NCBI RefSeq assembly: GCF_001519055.1
Contig: NZ_KQ954294.1
Coordinates: 1-64,000, forward strand
Reading direction: 5' to 3'
DNA: 64,000 nucleotides
Source: Novosphingobium sp. Fuku2-ISO-50
GTDB taxonomy: Bacteria > Pseudomonadota > Alphaproteobacteria > Sphingomonadales > Sphingomonadaceae
A program made the position numbers and the translations under genes. The notes under the pieces are model-generated. The model was given only the letters and a program-made list of their open reading frames with translations, made no database searches and had not been told where the DNA came from. Shown in pieces: positions 26,647 to 35,590 of the stretch (positions are counted from its first letter, which is position 1; each line of letters begins with the position of its first letter).

Positions 26647-28488
26647 TCAGCGCTGCGCGCTCATCCGGCGCAAGGTTGCCAGGGCATCACGCAGCGCGCG
26701 ATCCGCCTGATCGCGATCGGTCGGCTTCGATTCGGACGGTGATTCCGCGCCGTCCGCAATCGACCGGGCCTCGGTGCCGGGCAGGCGCGTCGGCGGGACC
26801 GGAAAGGGAACCACCGGGCCGTCTTCATGCGCTCCGTCGCGATCGCCATGGCCGCGCACCGGAGCGACGGCAACCAGTTCGGGGCGCGGCATCGCCATGG
26901 TGACGAGCGAGGAATAGCGCGCTTCGGCGGCCCCGGTTTCACCATCTTCGGGTTCGTCGGCAGGATCGCTGTCGCCAGTATCCCCATCGCCAGTATCCCC
27001 ATCAAAGGCCTCGACCGGCATCGGATCGAACGATTCCGCATCGACGACGTGCCGACCGACCGACCCGCCCAGAAAGCGGGCCAGAGACGGAGGCGGCAGG
27101 TCTTCGTCGTCGGCCTCGGCCCAAGTGTGCGCAGCCAGACCGGCATCGCCAAGCGGATCGTGCAGATAAACGCCTGCATCGGCCAAAGGCGCCCCGCCAG
27201 CGGGCGGCGTCTCGGCGTCGGCCTCGGGCGCACTGTCCCCGATACGACCCAGCCGCGCAGGCTTGGCACGAAGCAGGGGGCCGGTGGGGTCCATGGTCAA
27301 CGGGTCGAAGCGATGCAGCGGCATGCGCGGGTCGACAGCATCGGCGGCAGGCGCCACCGGGGCGGAGCCGGAAACGGCTGCGACCGGCACCGTCTGACGA
27401 GCCTGACGCGCGGCAATCGCCAGCGCCAGCCGCTCGATCAGTTGCACCAGACCGAGGCTGGCGAGCGGGACTTCGGCAATCGGCGCTTGCGGCGCCGCAG
27501 CGGCCTGGCTGGCCAGAGGAAGCGGGGCCGTTGCGGCATGCCCGTCAGATTGCGCATGGGGAGCAGCGTCGACGGCATCCGCCTTATCCGCCGCATCCGC
27601 ATCGATGTCGGCGCAAAGCGGATCGGGGGTCGGAGCGACAGGCTCTACCGGGAGGATGATCGGATCGACCGGCGACAGCGGTGCTGGCGCTGCGGCGGAA
27701 CGCGTCGCGGCCAAGGCTGCAGCCAGAAATGGCGGCAGATTGTCCGCGTGATCGATCGGGGTGGAAACGGGCGGAACAAATGCGCCGAGCGGCGCATCCG
27801 CATCGTCGTGGTCGGCGTCAATCTTGTCCGGACCGGTATTGTCCGGCCCATCCTGGTCCGGCGCGTCCTGGTCCGGCGCGTCCTGGTCCGGCGCGTCTTG
27901 CGACAGTTCCGCCGCGATCCAGGCCGGCGGCGCAACAATCGAGCGAGCGACCTCGGGCACCGCATAAGGCAGCACGTCTTCGGTCACCACCAGCGGTCGG
28001 CGCGGCGGCGCGTCGGGATGCGCATCGCGATTGCGCACGCGCATGGCCTGGGCCCCGGATGGCTGAGACGGCGAGGCCTCTGCGGCCTTTCCGGCAATTC
28101 CGCCGTCATCCGGCATGGCCGCAGATGACCTTGCGCCGGATTTTGCCCGAATCGCCTTTCCACCGGACAGCGGCGCGCGCGCATGGAGCATCAGGCCGAT
28201 CAGCAGACCGAGCCCACCGCCCAGCCCGGCCAGCCCCAGCGCAATCAGCAAGCGCCCGGTCTGCCCGAGTGGCGGGGCTGCCGCGGCAAGAATCGCGGGC
28301 AGATGCAAATGGACAACCAGCACTGCCAGCGCATCGGCGCTCGCCGCCATGCTGCCCAGCCCGAACAGCGCGGCAAACCAAAGCGCGCAAACGGCCGGAA
28401 ACAGGCGATGACCGGCAATGCTCGCCTGCGACGGGGTCCGGCGCGATGACGGCTGCGGAAAAGGCTGCGTGCGGGCTGGTCTGGTCAC
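26647..28488 (-). CDS. Large acidic membrane-anchored protein, unknown function
   Basis: The 613-residue product begins with a basic stretch and two hydrophobic segments (about 28-50 and 57-105, LFPAVCALWFAALFGLGSMA and LLIALGLAGLGGGLGLLIGL). The remaining 500 residues are predicted disordered, rich in Ala, Pro and Asp. A 15-bp tandem repeat (27841-27900, four units) encodes four DAPDQ-type units, and a second 15-bp unit (26973-27002, two units) encodes GDTGD-like repeats. The C-terminus ends in a short charged helix (ALRDALATLRRMSAQR). I recognise no domain. The start is GTG at 28488. It lies 65 bases after the exosortase-type glycosyltransferase gene and may share its transcript, but no functional link is proven. 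Confidence 0.7.
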   Translation of the reverse strand: MTRPARTQPFPQPSSRRTPSQASIAGHRLFPAVCALWFAALFGLGSMAASADALAVLVVHLHLPAILAAAAPPLGQTGRLLIALGLAGLGGGLGLLIGLMLHARAPLSGGKAIRAKSGARSSAAMPDDGGIAGKAAEASPSQPSGAQAMRVRNRDAHPDAPPRRPLVVTEDVLPYAVPEVARSIVAPPAWIAAELSQDAPDQDAPDQDAPDQDGPDNTGPDKIDADHDDADAPLGAFVPPVSTPIDHADNLPPFLAAALAATRSAAAPAPLSPVDPIILPVEPVAPTPDPLCADIDADAADKADAVDAAPHAQSDGHAATAPLPLASQAAAAPQAPIAEVPLASLGLVQLIERLALAIAARQARQTVPVAAVSGSAPVAPAADAVDPRMPLHRFDPLTMDPTGPLLRAKPARLGRIGDSAPEADAETPPAGGAPLADAGVYLHDPLGDAGLAAHTWAEADDEDLPPPSLARFLGGSVGRHVVDAESFDPMPVEAFDGDTGDGDTGDSDPADEPEDGETGAAEARYSSLVTMAMPRPELVAVAPVRGHGDRDGAHEDGPVVPFPVPPTRLPGTEARSIADGAESPSESKPTDRDQADRALRDALATLRRMSAQR

Positions 28489-28553
28489 GATATTGCTCTT
28501 CGTCCCTGCTGGTTCTCATCCGGTCTTCGCCCCGGCCCGCAATTCGCGCGGCT

Positions 28554-29831
28554 TCAGGCGGCTAACGGACCAGAATCACCCTTACTATCACTCTCGATGG
28601 CTAGCACCGCTTGGTAAACGGGAAGATAACGCCGCACGTTGCAACCCCAGTCATGCGCCCGCTCGACAAAGGCGCGGGCCACACCCCGCCGCTCGTCCCA
28701 TCCGTCGCGTTCGGCAAGCAGGCGGTTCATCGCTTCGGCCAGCGCCGCCGGATCATCCGGGGCAAACAACGCGCCCGTCACACCGTCCTCGATCAGCTCG
28801 CGATGCCCGCCGACGCTGCTGGCCGCGACGAGCTTGCCCTGCGCCATGGCTTCGAGCGGCTTGAGCGGGGTGACCAGATCGGTCAGCCGCATCGCCTTGC
28901 GCGGATAGCACACGACATCGGCCAGCGCGTAATAGCGATCGACCTCGTGATGCGGCACCCGGCCGACAAAGCGGATGGCATCGGCCGCCGACGATGCCGC
29001 CGCCTGCGCCCGCAAGGCACTCTCCGCCGGCCCGCCGCCAACCAGCAGAAGCCGCGCATCGGGATGCACGGCAACGATCGCCGGCATCGCCGCAATCAGG
29101 TCATCGAGCCCTTCATAAGGGTAAAAACTGCCGAGGAATCCGATCACGGGCCCCGTCCCCAGCCCCAATTCGTCGGCCAGCGCCGCATCGCGCGCCAACG
29201 GCGTGCCAAACAGGGCAAGGTCGACCCCATTGGGCATGATGCTGATACGATCGGCGGAAAATCCGCGCGCGATCAGATCATCCCGCAATCCCGAGCAGAT
29301 CGTGACCACGGCGTCGGCCCCTGTGACCACCCGGTTTTCAAGCTGACGCGTCAACCAATGGCGCCACGACCGGTCGCTGCCGGTGCCGTTGCCGACGGCC
29401 GCATCTTCCCAGAAGGCGCGAATTTCATAGACCAGCGGCACACCCAGTCGCCGCGCCGCGCGCAATGCGGCCATGCCGCACAGGGCCGGGCTATGCGCAT
29501 GAAGCACATCGGGCCGCCAGAATTGCGCCACTTCGACAATGCGATCGGTCAACGCGCGCACCTCGCGCCATTCGCGCAGGCCCGGCGCGCCCTGCGCGCT
29601 GCCGGAGGTGCGCCAGAAATGGAGCCCGTCGATCACTTCCGCGCCATCGGCGTCGACGGCGCCTTCGACCGGCGCGGCATAGTGGCGCAACCCGGTGACC
29701 GCGCGGACATCAAGCCCCAGCGCCTCCTGGCTTTTCAGAATCGCGCGCGTGCGAAAGGTATAGCCGCTTTGCAACGGCAAAGCGTGATCGAGAACATGCA
29801 GGATACGCGTCTTGTGCGGAAAGCGGGTCAT
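28554..29831 (-). CDS. Glycosyltransferase, exosortase-A-system-associated type
   Basis: A 425-residue GT-B fold, family 4 glycosyltransferase. The start RILHVLDHALPLQSGYTFRT matches the N-terminus of the Daro_2409-type, exosortase-A-associated glycosyltransferases. The donor-binding half contains GFLGSFYPYEGLDDLI, LLVGGGP and PLKPLEAMAQGKLVAASSVG with the E-x7-E-like motif. The gene diverges from a small membrane protein and an O-glycosylation ligase of the same system, with about 93 bases between. Start ATG 29831 is preferred to 29852. Role: probably extracellular polysaccharide or protein glycosylation. Confidence 0.85.
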   Translation of the reverse strand: MTRFPHKTRILHVLDHALPLQSGYTFRTRAILKSQEALGLDVRAVTGLRHYAAPVEGAVDADGAEVIDGLHFWRTSGSAQGAPGLREWREVRALTDRIVEVAQFWRPDVLHAHSPALCGMAALRAARRLGVPLVYEIRAFWEDAAVGNGTGSDRSWRHWLTRQLENRVVTGADAVVTICSGLRDDLIARGFSADRISIMPNGVDLALFGTPLARDAALADELGLGTGPVIGFLGSFYPYEGLDDLIAAMPAIVAVHPDARLLLVGGGPAESALRAQAAASSAADAIRFVGRVPHHEVDRYYALADVVCYPRKAMRLTDLVTPLKPLEAMAQGKLVAASSVGGHRELIEDGVTGALFAPDDPAALAEAMNRLLAERDGWDERRGVARAFVERAHDWGCNVRRYLPVYQAVLAIESDSKGDSGPLAA

Positions 29832-29924
29832 GGCGCAAACATGGCACAGCAAGCCTTAACGCGCTATCAACCCGACAGGGCCCAGACAGGACACAGCGAA
29901 ACCGGGGATTTTCATCGAGCGCCC

Positions 29925-30113
29925 ATGATCGATCTGTTTGCCCTCGCCGTTCCGCACTTTGTCATGGCGATCGCCGTGTGGCGATTGGTGAGCCGCCCGG
30001 ATCTCGATGACGATCCGGCCCTGCCGCGCGATCCTGCCCAGCCGCGTGATCCTGCCCAGCCCCGCGATCCTTCACAGGCCCAAAGGCCGTCGGAGCGGGG
30101 GCGGCAGCCGTGA
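29925..30113 (+). CDS. Small membrane protein coupled to the O-ligase gene (62 aa)
   Basis: An ATG at 29925 opens a 62-residue frame: MIDLFALAVPHFVMAIAVWR gives one membrane helix (about 3-22), then a charged tail with three PRDPAQ-type hexapeptides encoded by an 18-bp tandem repeat (30025-30078). Its TGA overlaps the GTG of the next gene (GTGA), the classic sign of translational coupling. I infer that it is a genuine partner gene of the ligase; no domain is recognised. Confidence 0.65.
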   Translation: MIDLFALAVPHFVMAIAVWRLVSRPDLDDDPALPRDPAQPRDPAQPRDPSQAQRPSERGRQP

Positions 30114-31642
30114 CCAATCTTGCGCTGACCGCCTTTGTGCTGGCATTTTTCATGGCCGGCTTTGCCCGACCGTTCCTGCTCGTGCTGGCTTATGCCTATA
30201 TCGACATCGTTTCCCCGCAGAAGATCGGCTGGGGTCCGCTGGGATCGCTGTCGATCTCGCTGGTCGCCTTTGTCCTGGCCGTGGTGATGTGGGCCGCGCG
30301 CGAAGACAAGAGCGGCATCCGCCTGTCGTCGCGCCAGGGGCTGATGCTCGCGCTGCTGGTCTATTGCGGGCTGACCACGCTGGACGCCGATTTCCCGGAG
30401 CAAGCGGCAGCGAAATGGGACTGGGTGTGGAAAGCGCTGGTCTTTGCCACGTTCCTGCCGCTGACCCTGCGCACGCGATTGCGAATCGAGGCGCTGGCGC
30501 TGATCATGGTGCTGGGCGTCAGCGTCATCACTATCGACGGGGCGCTCAAGACGCTGACCGGCGGGGGTGGCTATGGCGAATTGAAGCTGCTCGTCGACGA
30601 CAACACGGGGCTTTACGAAGGCTCGATCATTTCGACCGTGGCGATCTGCATCATCCCGCTGGCCTTCTGGCTGGCCTCTTACGGCACGATATTCCGCCCG
30701 AGCTGGCTGGTCCGACTGTTTGCCATCGGCGTCGCGTTTTCGGCGATTCTCATGCCGATCGGCACACAGGCGCGCACCGGGCTGATCTGTGTCGCGGTGC
30801 TCGGCCTGTTGAAACTGCGCAGCACGAAGCGGCGCCTTCTCTATCTCGCGCTGATCGGGCTTGGCGCGGCGATCGCACTGCCCCTGCTGCCGGCCAGCTT
30901 TACCGAGCGGATGAGCACGATCGGCAACCATCAGTCCGACCAGTCCGCCAGCACGCGTGTCGCGGTGTGGCAATGGACCTGGGAATTTGCCAAGACGCAC
31001 CCGTTCGGCGGCGGCTTCGACGCGTTTCGCCAGGACACCGTCAGCTATGACAAAGTGGTCACCTCGACCGACGGCAAGAACACGCCGATCGGCACCGAGC
31101 ATGTCCTCGAACATGCCCGCGCCTATCATTCCAGTTATTTCGAAATGCTTGGCGAACAGGGCTATCCGGGACTTGCCCTGTGGCTGCTGCTGCACATCCT
31201 CGGCGTCTTCCAGATGGAGCGAATCCGCCGCCGCTATCGAAACGCTGCGCCTGAAAAGTCCGGGAGTGCGCCCGATGCTGCCCCCCCGGACGACAAAGCG
31301 TGGATCAGCCCCCTGGCCGATGCCTTGCAACAGGCGCAGATCGTCTATCTGGTCGGCGGCAGCTTTGTCGGCATCGCGTTTCAGCCGTTCTGCTATATGT
31401 TGGTCGGATTGCAATGCGGGCTTGCCGCGTATGTCGGGCGCCTCGACGAGGCCGCTGCCGAAGCGCGCCGGATCGAACGGCTGATCCGCCGCCCCCTGAT
31501 CCGCCGCCCCCTGATCCGCCCCCCGTCTCGCAGCGCAACCCCCGAGCCGGAAATCGCCCTGCGCCATCCGCCGACTGCCGGACCCTTGCTCGGTGATGAC
31601 AGCGCCCCTGCCGAGACCGCTCCGCCCCGCTTAATCAGGTGA
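30110..31642 (+). CDS. Putative O-glycosylation ligase, exosortase-A-system-associated
   Basis: A 510-residue polytopic protein (about ten to twelve helices) of the O-antigen ligase/polymerase superfamily. Its N-terminal FARPFLLVLAYAYIDIVSPQ resembles the exosortase-A-associated O-ligase subfamily. The superfamily's periplasmic loop and the HNSYFE-like motif appear as AYHSSYFEMLGEQGYPGLAL. A conserved region with ARTGLICVAVLGLLKL precedes it. The C-terminal tail is proline/arginine-rich with three RRPLI-type pentapeptides from a 15-bp tandem repeat (31481-31525). It would transfer polymerised or lipid-linked glycan outside the inner membrane. The start is GTG 30110, overlapping the upstream small gene. 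Confidence 0.85.
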   Translation: MTNLALTAFVLAFFMAGFARPFLLVLAYAYIDIVSPQKIGWGPLGSLSISLVAFVLAVVMWAAREDKSGIRLSSRQGLMLALLVYCGLTTLDADFPEQAAAKWDWVWKALVFATFLPLTLRTRLRIEALALIMVLGVSVITIDGALKTLTGGGGYGELKLLVDDNTGLYEGSIISTVAICIIPLAFWLASYGTIFRPSWLVRLFAIGVAFSAILMPIGTQARTGLICVAVLGLLKLRSTKRRLLYLALIGLGAAIALPLLPASFTERMSTIGNHQSDQSASTRVAVWQWTWEFAKTHPFGGGFDAFRQDTVSYDKVVTSTDGKNTPIGTEHVLEHARAYHSSYFEMLGEQGYPGLALWLLLHILGVFQMERIRRRYRNAAPEKSGSAPDAAPPDDKAWISPLADALQQAQIVYLVGGSFVGIAFQPFCYMLVGLQCGLAAYVGRLDEAAAEARRIERLIRRPLIRRPLIRPPSRSATPEPEIALRHPPTAGPLLGDDSAPAETAPPRLIR

Positions 31643-31716
31643 TTAAAATCGCGGTTGCGCGATCGGAAACGAGGCGGCATGACGGGCGCCGCAACGACAA
31701 AGCCAAAGGGACGAGC

Positions 31717-32178
31717 ATGCCCAAATTTATCGACGCCCATGCCATGAAGGATCTGGTCGGCCAGGTCATCGGCTCATCCGCATGGGTCGAAGTGAGCCAG
31801 GAACGGATCAACCAGTTTGCGCAAGCGACCGGCGATTTCCAATTCATCCACATCGATCCCGAAGCCGCCGCCAAGACTCCGTTTGGCGGCACGATCGCGC
31901 ATGGCTTCCTGACCCTGTCGCTGATCCCGCTGCTGACGCAGGAAAGCGATATTCCCCGCCCCGCCGGGATCAAGATGGGCGTCAACTATGGCGGCAACAA
32001 GACCCGCTTTCTGTCGCCCGTCCGCTCGGGCAAGCGCATTCGCGGCCATTTCAAGCTGCTCGAAATTGACGAAAAGCGCCCCGGCCAGTGGCAGCAGACG
32101 ATGGAGATCACCATCGAGATCGAAGGCGAGCCCAAGCCCGCCCTGATCTGCGAATGGATCACCCAGTTTTTCGTCTGA
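31717..32178 (+). CDS. MaoC-family (R)-hydratase-like protein
   Basis: A 153-residue single hot-dog domain protein. The hydratase 2 motif is present as FAQATGDFQFIHIDPEAAAK with the catalytic Asp and His, followed by FGGTIAHGFLTLSL. Such enzymes hydrate enoyl-CoA to (R)-3-hydroxyacyl-CoA (PhaJ-like) or act as NodN-like dehydratases. AAAGGGACGAGC precedes ATG 31717, which is why the upstream ATG 31639 was rejected. It faces phaZ tail to tail, so a role in PHA monomer supply or recovery is possible but inferred. Confidence 0.82.
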   Translation: MPKFIDAHAMKDLVGQVIGSSAWVEVSQERINQFAQATGDFQFIHIDPEAAAKTPFGGTIAHGFLTLSLIPLLTQESDIPRPAGIKMGVNYGGNKTRFLSPVRSGKRIRGHFKLLEIDEKRPGQWQQTMEITIEIEGEPKPALICEWITQFFV

Positions 32179-32185
32179 CACTTTG

Positions 32186-32212
32186 ATTTCCGCCCCGGTT
32201 CGGGGCGGAAAT
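32186..32212. terminator. Shared terminator hairpin between maoC-like and phaZ
   Basis: Perfect 12-bp arms (32186-32197 and 32201-32212, ATTTCCGCCCCG and complement) around GTT, in the space between two converging genes. It can serve both directions. Confidence 0.7.
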
Positions 32213-33469
32213 TCAGGCGACGGCGGTCAGTTTGCTGCCCTGCCCGCGGCGGTCGTGGCGGGCGATCCATTCGTCCACCACCGGCGCGATCGAAGAGCGC
32301 CAGCGCGTGCCGTTGAAAATGCCGTAATGGCCGACTTCGGGCGCGAGGTGATATTTCTTGAGCGCCTCGGGCACGCCGGGCGTCACTTTCAGCGCGGCGC
32401 GGGTCTGGCCGATTCCGGAAATGTCGTCGCGTTCGCCCTCGATGCACAAGATAGCCGTATCGGTGATCGCGCCAAGATCGACGACATGGCCGCGATGGAC
32501 CAATTCGCCCTTGGGCAGCGCGTGAGTCTGGAACACCACGTCGACCGTCTGCAGATAGAATTCGGCAGCCATGTCGCAGACCGAGCGATATTCGTCATAG
32601 AACTTCTTGGTCGCATCGGCGCTTTCGCCATCGCCCTGGACCATGTGCTTGAACAGCCCATAGTGGCTCATCATGTGGCTGCCCAGATTCATCGACATGA
32701 ACGAGGCAAGCTGGACAAAGCCCGGATAGACCTTGCGCCCGGCGCCGGGATAATTGACCGGCACGTCGGTGATGACGTTGTGCTTGAACCAGACATAGGA
32801 CTTGGTGATGGCATGATCGTTGACCGCAGTCGGGCTTTCGCGCGTGTCGATCGGCCCGCCCATCATCGTCAGCGTGACCGGGCGGCAGGGATGGCCGGCC
32901 TTGGCCATGACCGCCGTCGCGGCAAACGCGGGGACCGACGGCTGGCACACCGCCATCATGTGCGCGCCGGGGCCGACATATTCGAGAAAGCCGATCAGGT
33001 AGTCGATATAGTCGTCAAGATCGAAGCGGCCTTCCGCGACCGGCACCAGCTTCGCGTCGGCCCAGTCGGTGATATAGACGACATGACGTTCGAGCATGCG
33101 TTCGACCGTGCCGCGCAACAGCGTGGCATAATGCCCGCTCATCGGCGCGACGATCAACAGGCGCGGCGCGTCCTCGGGCAGGCCGTCGTGCGTGAATTTC
33201 TTCAGATCGCCAAACGGGCGGTGAACGACGGTGGTTTCGACCACGGCGTGGGCGTTCCCGTCGACTTGCACCGTCTTGATGCCGAACGCCGGTTTTCCGC
33301 GCGGCGCGGCAGCATGGGCAAAGACGTCGAGCGCCGAAGCCATCGCCTGGCTCGCCGCATTCCCGGCAAAAGGATAGCGCGGATCATTGAGCACATCGGC
33401 CGCCATCGCGGCCATGGCGCTGCCTGCATTGAGCAGCGAGCGCTGGATTTCATAAGCCTTGTACAACAT
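32213..33469 (-). CDS. phaZ: Intracellular PHA depolymerase
   Basis: A 418-residue i-PHA depolymerase that mobilises native granules. The start ATG 33469 gives the family-typical MLYKAYEIQRSLLNAGSAMA. The nucleophile is a cysteine in MMAVCQPSVPAF, as in Ralstonia PhaZa1; HYATLLRGTVERML and ITDWADAKLVPV are family landmarks, and VGHYGIFNGTRWR near 390 carries the catalytic His. It has no signal peptide. Together with phaC and the phasin the window encodes both synthesis and breakdown of PHA, though not as one operon. Confidence 0.93.
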   Translation of the reverse strand: MLYKAYEIQRSLLNAGSAMAAMAADVLNDPRYPFAGNAASQAMASALDVFAHAAAPRGKPAFGIKTVQVDGNAHAVVETTVVHRPFGDLKKFTHDGLPEDAPRLLIVAPMSGHYATLLRGTVERMLERHVVYITDWADAKLVPVAEGRFDLDDYIDYLIGFLEYVGPGAHMMAVCQPSVPAFAATAVMAKAGHPCRPVTLTMMGGPIDTRESPTAVNDHAITKSYVWFKHNVITDVPVNYPGAGRKVYPGFVQLASFMSMNLGSHMMSHYGLFKHMVQGDGESADATKKFYDEYRSVCDMAAEFYLQTVDVVFQTHALPKGELVHRGHVVDLGAITDTAILCIEGERDDISGIGQTRAALKVTPGVPEALKKYHLAPEVGHYGIFNGTRWRSSIAPVVDEWIARHDRRGQGSKLTAVA

Positions 33470-33669
33470 GCAACTGGTATCCCGATTGGTATCCTGATTC
33501 CGGCGCCATCGCGCCAAGGCAATGCGCTTTCGTTGTGGTCACTTTGCCCCGAGAGCGCCCCTTGTGCAATGCAGCACGGACATTGCACCTGATTTCATTT
33601 CCCGAATTTAACCGTGCCCCCCGATTTGGCCCATACCGTTGCCCCCAAAAATGCTCTAGGCGGTGCGCC

Positions 33670-35505
33670 ATGGACGCCCAAACGACATTGCCGACCCCGC
33701 TTTCCGATTCCGCAGACGCTGCCGCCGCTGCAGAGCAGGCGCGCAAGCGTTCGCTGGGGCCGCTGCGCATGATCCTCGAACAGGCGCTGGTCTATCCCAC
33801 CAAAGTCACAGGGGCGGCCGCGGCCTTGCTGATCACGTCCCTGTCGACGCTCGCCGTGCCCTATGGCCTGCGCATGATCACCGACAGTTTCGCCCGTGGC
33901 GCCGGTGCTGCAACGCTGAGCCACTGGTTTCAGGTGCTGTTCTGCGTTGTCGCGGTGCTGGGCGTGGGGACGGCGACGCGGTTCTATCTGGTATCCTGGC
34001 TGGGCGAACGCGTCGTCGCCGACATCCGCATGAAAGTGCAGGCCAACCTGCTCAGCATGCCGCCCAGCTACTTTGAGGAAAACAGCCCCCGGGAAATTTC
34101 CTCGCGCCTGACCTCGGACACCGCGATCATCGAGCAAGTGGTGGGCACGACGGTCTCGATCGCGCTCAGAAACATGATCATGGCCCTGGGCGGGATCATC
34201 TATCTGTTTGCCATGTCCCCGGCGCTGACCGCCGAACTGCTGATCGGCATCCCGGTGGTGATCGTGCCGATCACGGTATTCGGCAGGCGCCTGCGCCTCG
34301 CCTCGCGCAAGAGCCAGGACCGCGTCGCCAATGTCGGCATGCGCGCTGCCGAAGTGCTCGGCGCCATGAAAGTGGTGCAGGCGTTCGGTCAGGAACAGCG
34401 CGAACTGGGCCGGTTCAGCGAAGCGGTGGAAAGCACGTTTGCCACGGCGCGCCTGCGGATCATGATCCGTTCGGTCCTGACCGCCGTGGTCATCGTCATG
34501 GTTCTGGGGGGGCTTACCGCGCTGATGTGGCAGGCAGCGCTCGCCGCCGCCGCAGGGAAGATCAGCGGCGGCACGATCCTCGCCTTCGTGGTGACCGGCG
34601 GGCTGGTCGCCGGATCGTTTCAGGCGCTGACCGAAGTCTATGGCGATCTCGTGCGCGGCGCGGGCGCCGCCGAGCGGCTGAGCGAGCTCCTGCACGTCAG
34701 CCCCGAGATCGCGGCCCCTGCACGCCCGATCGCGATGCCTTGGCCGCCGCGCGGGCAGATCGCCTTTCAGAATGTGTCGTTCCGCTATCCCAGCCGTCCC
34801 GAAGTCGCCGCGCTGAGCGATTTTTCGCTGTCGGTCGAACCGGGCGAAACCGTGGCGATCGTCGGCCCTTCGGGCGCGGGCAAGTCGACACTGTTCCTGC
34901 TGGCAGAGCGGTTCTACGATCCGCAGGCCGGCATGCTGCGCATCGACGGCGTCCCCTTGCGCGAGGCTGATCCCGCGCAAGTGCGCGCGCGCATGGCGCT
35001 GGTGCCGCAGGAAGGCGTGCTGTTTGCATGCAGTGCGCGCGACAATTTGCGCTATGGCAAGCCGGGCGCCAGCGACGAGGAAATCTGGACCGCCGCGCGC
35101 GCGGCCAATGCCGAAGACTTTCTCAGGGCCTTGCCCGAAGGGCTCGACACGTTCCTGGGCGAAGACGGTACGCGCCTGTCCGGCGGGCAGCGTCAGCGCA
35201 TTGCCATTGCCCGCGCACTGTTGCGCGACGCGCCGATCCTGCTGCTCGACGAAGCGACCAGTGCGCTCGACGCCGAAAGCGAACGGCTGGTTCAGGATGC
35301 GCTCGACCGGCTGATGCAATCGCGCACGACATTGGTCATCGCCCATCGCCTGGCCACCGTGCGCCAGGCCGACCGCATCATCGTGATGGAGCAAGGGCGC
35401 ATCGTCGAACAGGGCACCCATGCCTCGCTCACCGCCGAGGGCGGGCTCTATGCCCGGCTGGCGCGCCTGCAGTTCGATGGCGCGGCGACGCTTCTCGACG
35501 AATAA
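33670..35505 (+). CDS. ABC exporter, fused membrane and ATPase domains
   Basis: A 611-residue half-transporter of the MsbA/LmrA type. Six membrane helices lie in residues 45-330, followed by the nucleotide-binding domain: Walker A GPSGAGKST near 398-406, signature LSGGQRQR near 503, Walker B ILLLDEATSALD near 525, and the H-loop in LVIAHRLATV. The likely substrate is a lipid or hydrophobic compound; nothing nearby narrows it. ATG 33670 is chosen for the usual N-terminus. ATGCTCTA ends 11 bases before it, possibly the promoter -10 region. Confidence 0.9.
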   Translation: MDAQTTLPTPLSDSADAAAAAEQARKRSLGPLRMILEQALVYPTKVTGAAAALLITSLSTLAVPYGLRMITDSFARGAGAATLSHWFQVLFCVVAVLGVGTATRFYLVSWLGERVVADIRMKVQANLLSMPPSYFEENSPREISSRLTSDTAIIEQVVGTTVSIALRNMIMALGGIIYLFAMSPALTAELLIGIPVVIVPITVFGRRLRLASRKSQDRVANVGMRAAEVLGAMKVVQAFGQEQRELGRFSEAVESTFATARLRIMIRSVLTAVVIVMVLGGLTALMWQAALAAAAGKISGGTILAFVVTGGLVAGSFQALTEVYGDLVRGAGAAERLSELLHVSPEIAAPARPIAMPWPPRGQIAFQNVSFRYPSRPEVAALSDFSLSVEPGETVAIVGPSGAGKSTLFLLAERFYDPQAGMLRIDGVPLREADPAQVRARMALVPQEGVLFACSARDNLRYGKPGASDEEIWTAARAANAEDFLRALPEGLDTFLGEDGTRLSGGQRQRIAIARALLRDAPILLLDEATSALDAESERLVQDALDRLMQSRTTLVIAHRLATVRQADRIIVMEQGRIVEQGTHASLTAEGGLYARLARLQFDGAATLLDE

Positions 35506-35590
35506 GTCTACGGGACAATTGCCGAGGGCTCGACCGCTTGATACCGGGTGAAACCAGTTTCCCCCGTCTTTCGCGAGATTGCCCCGGCGC

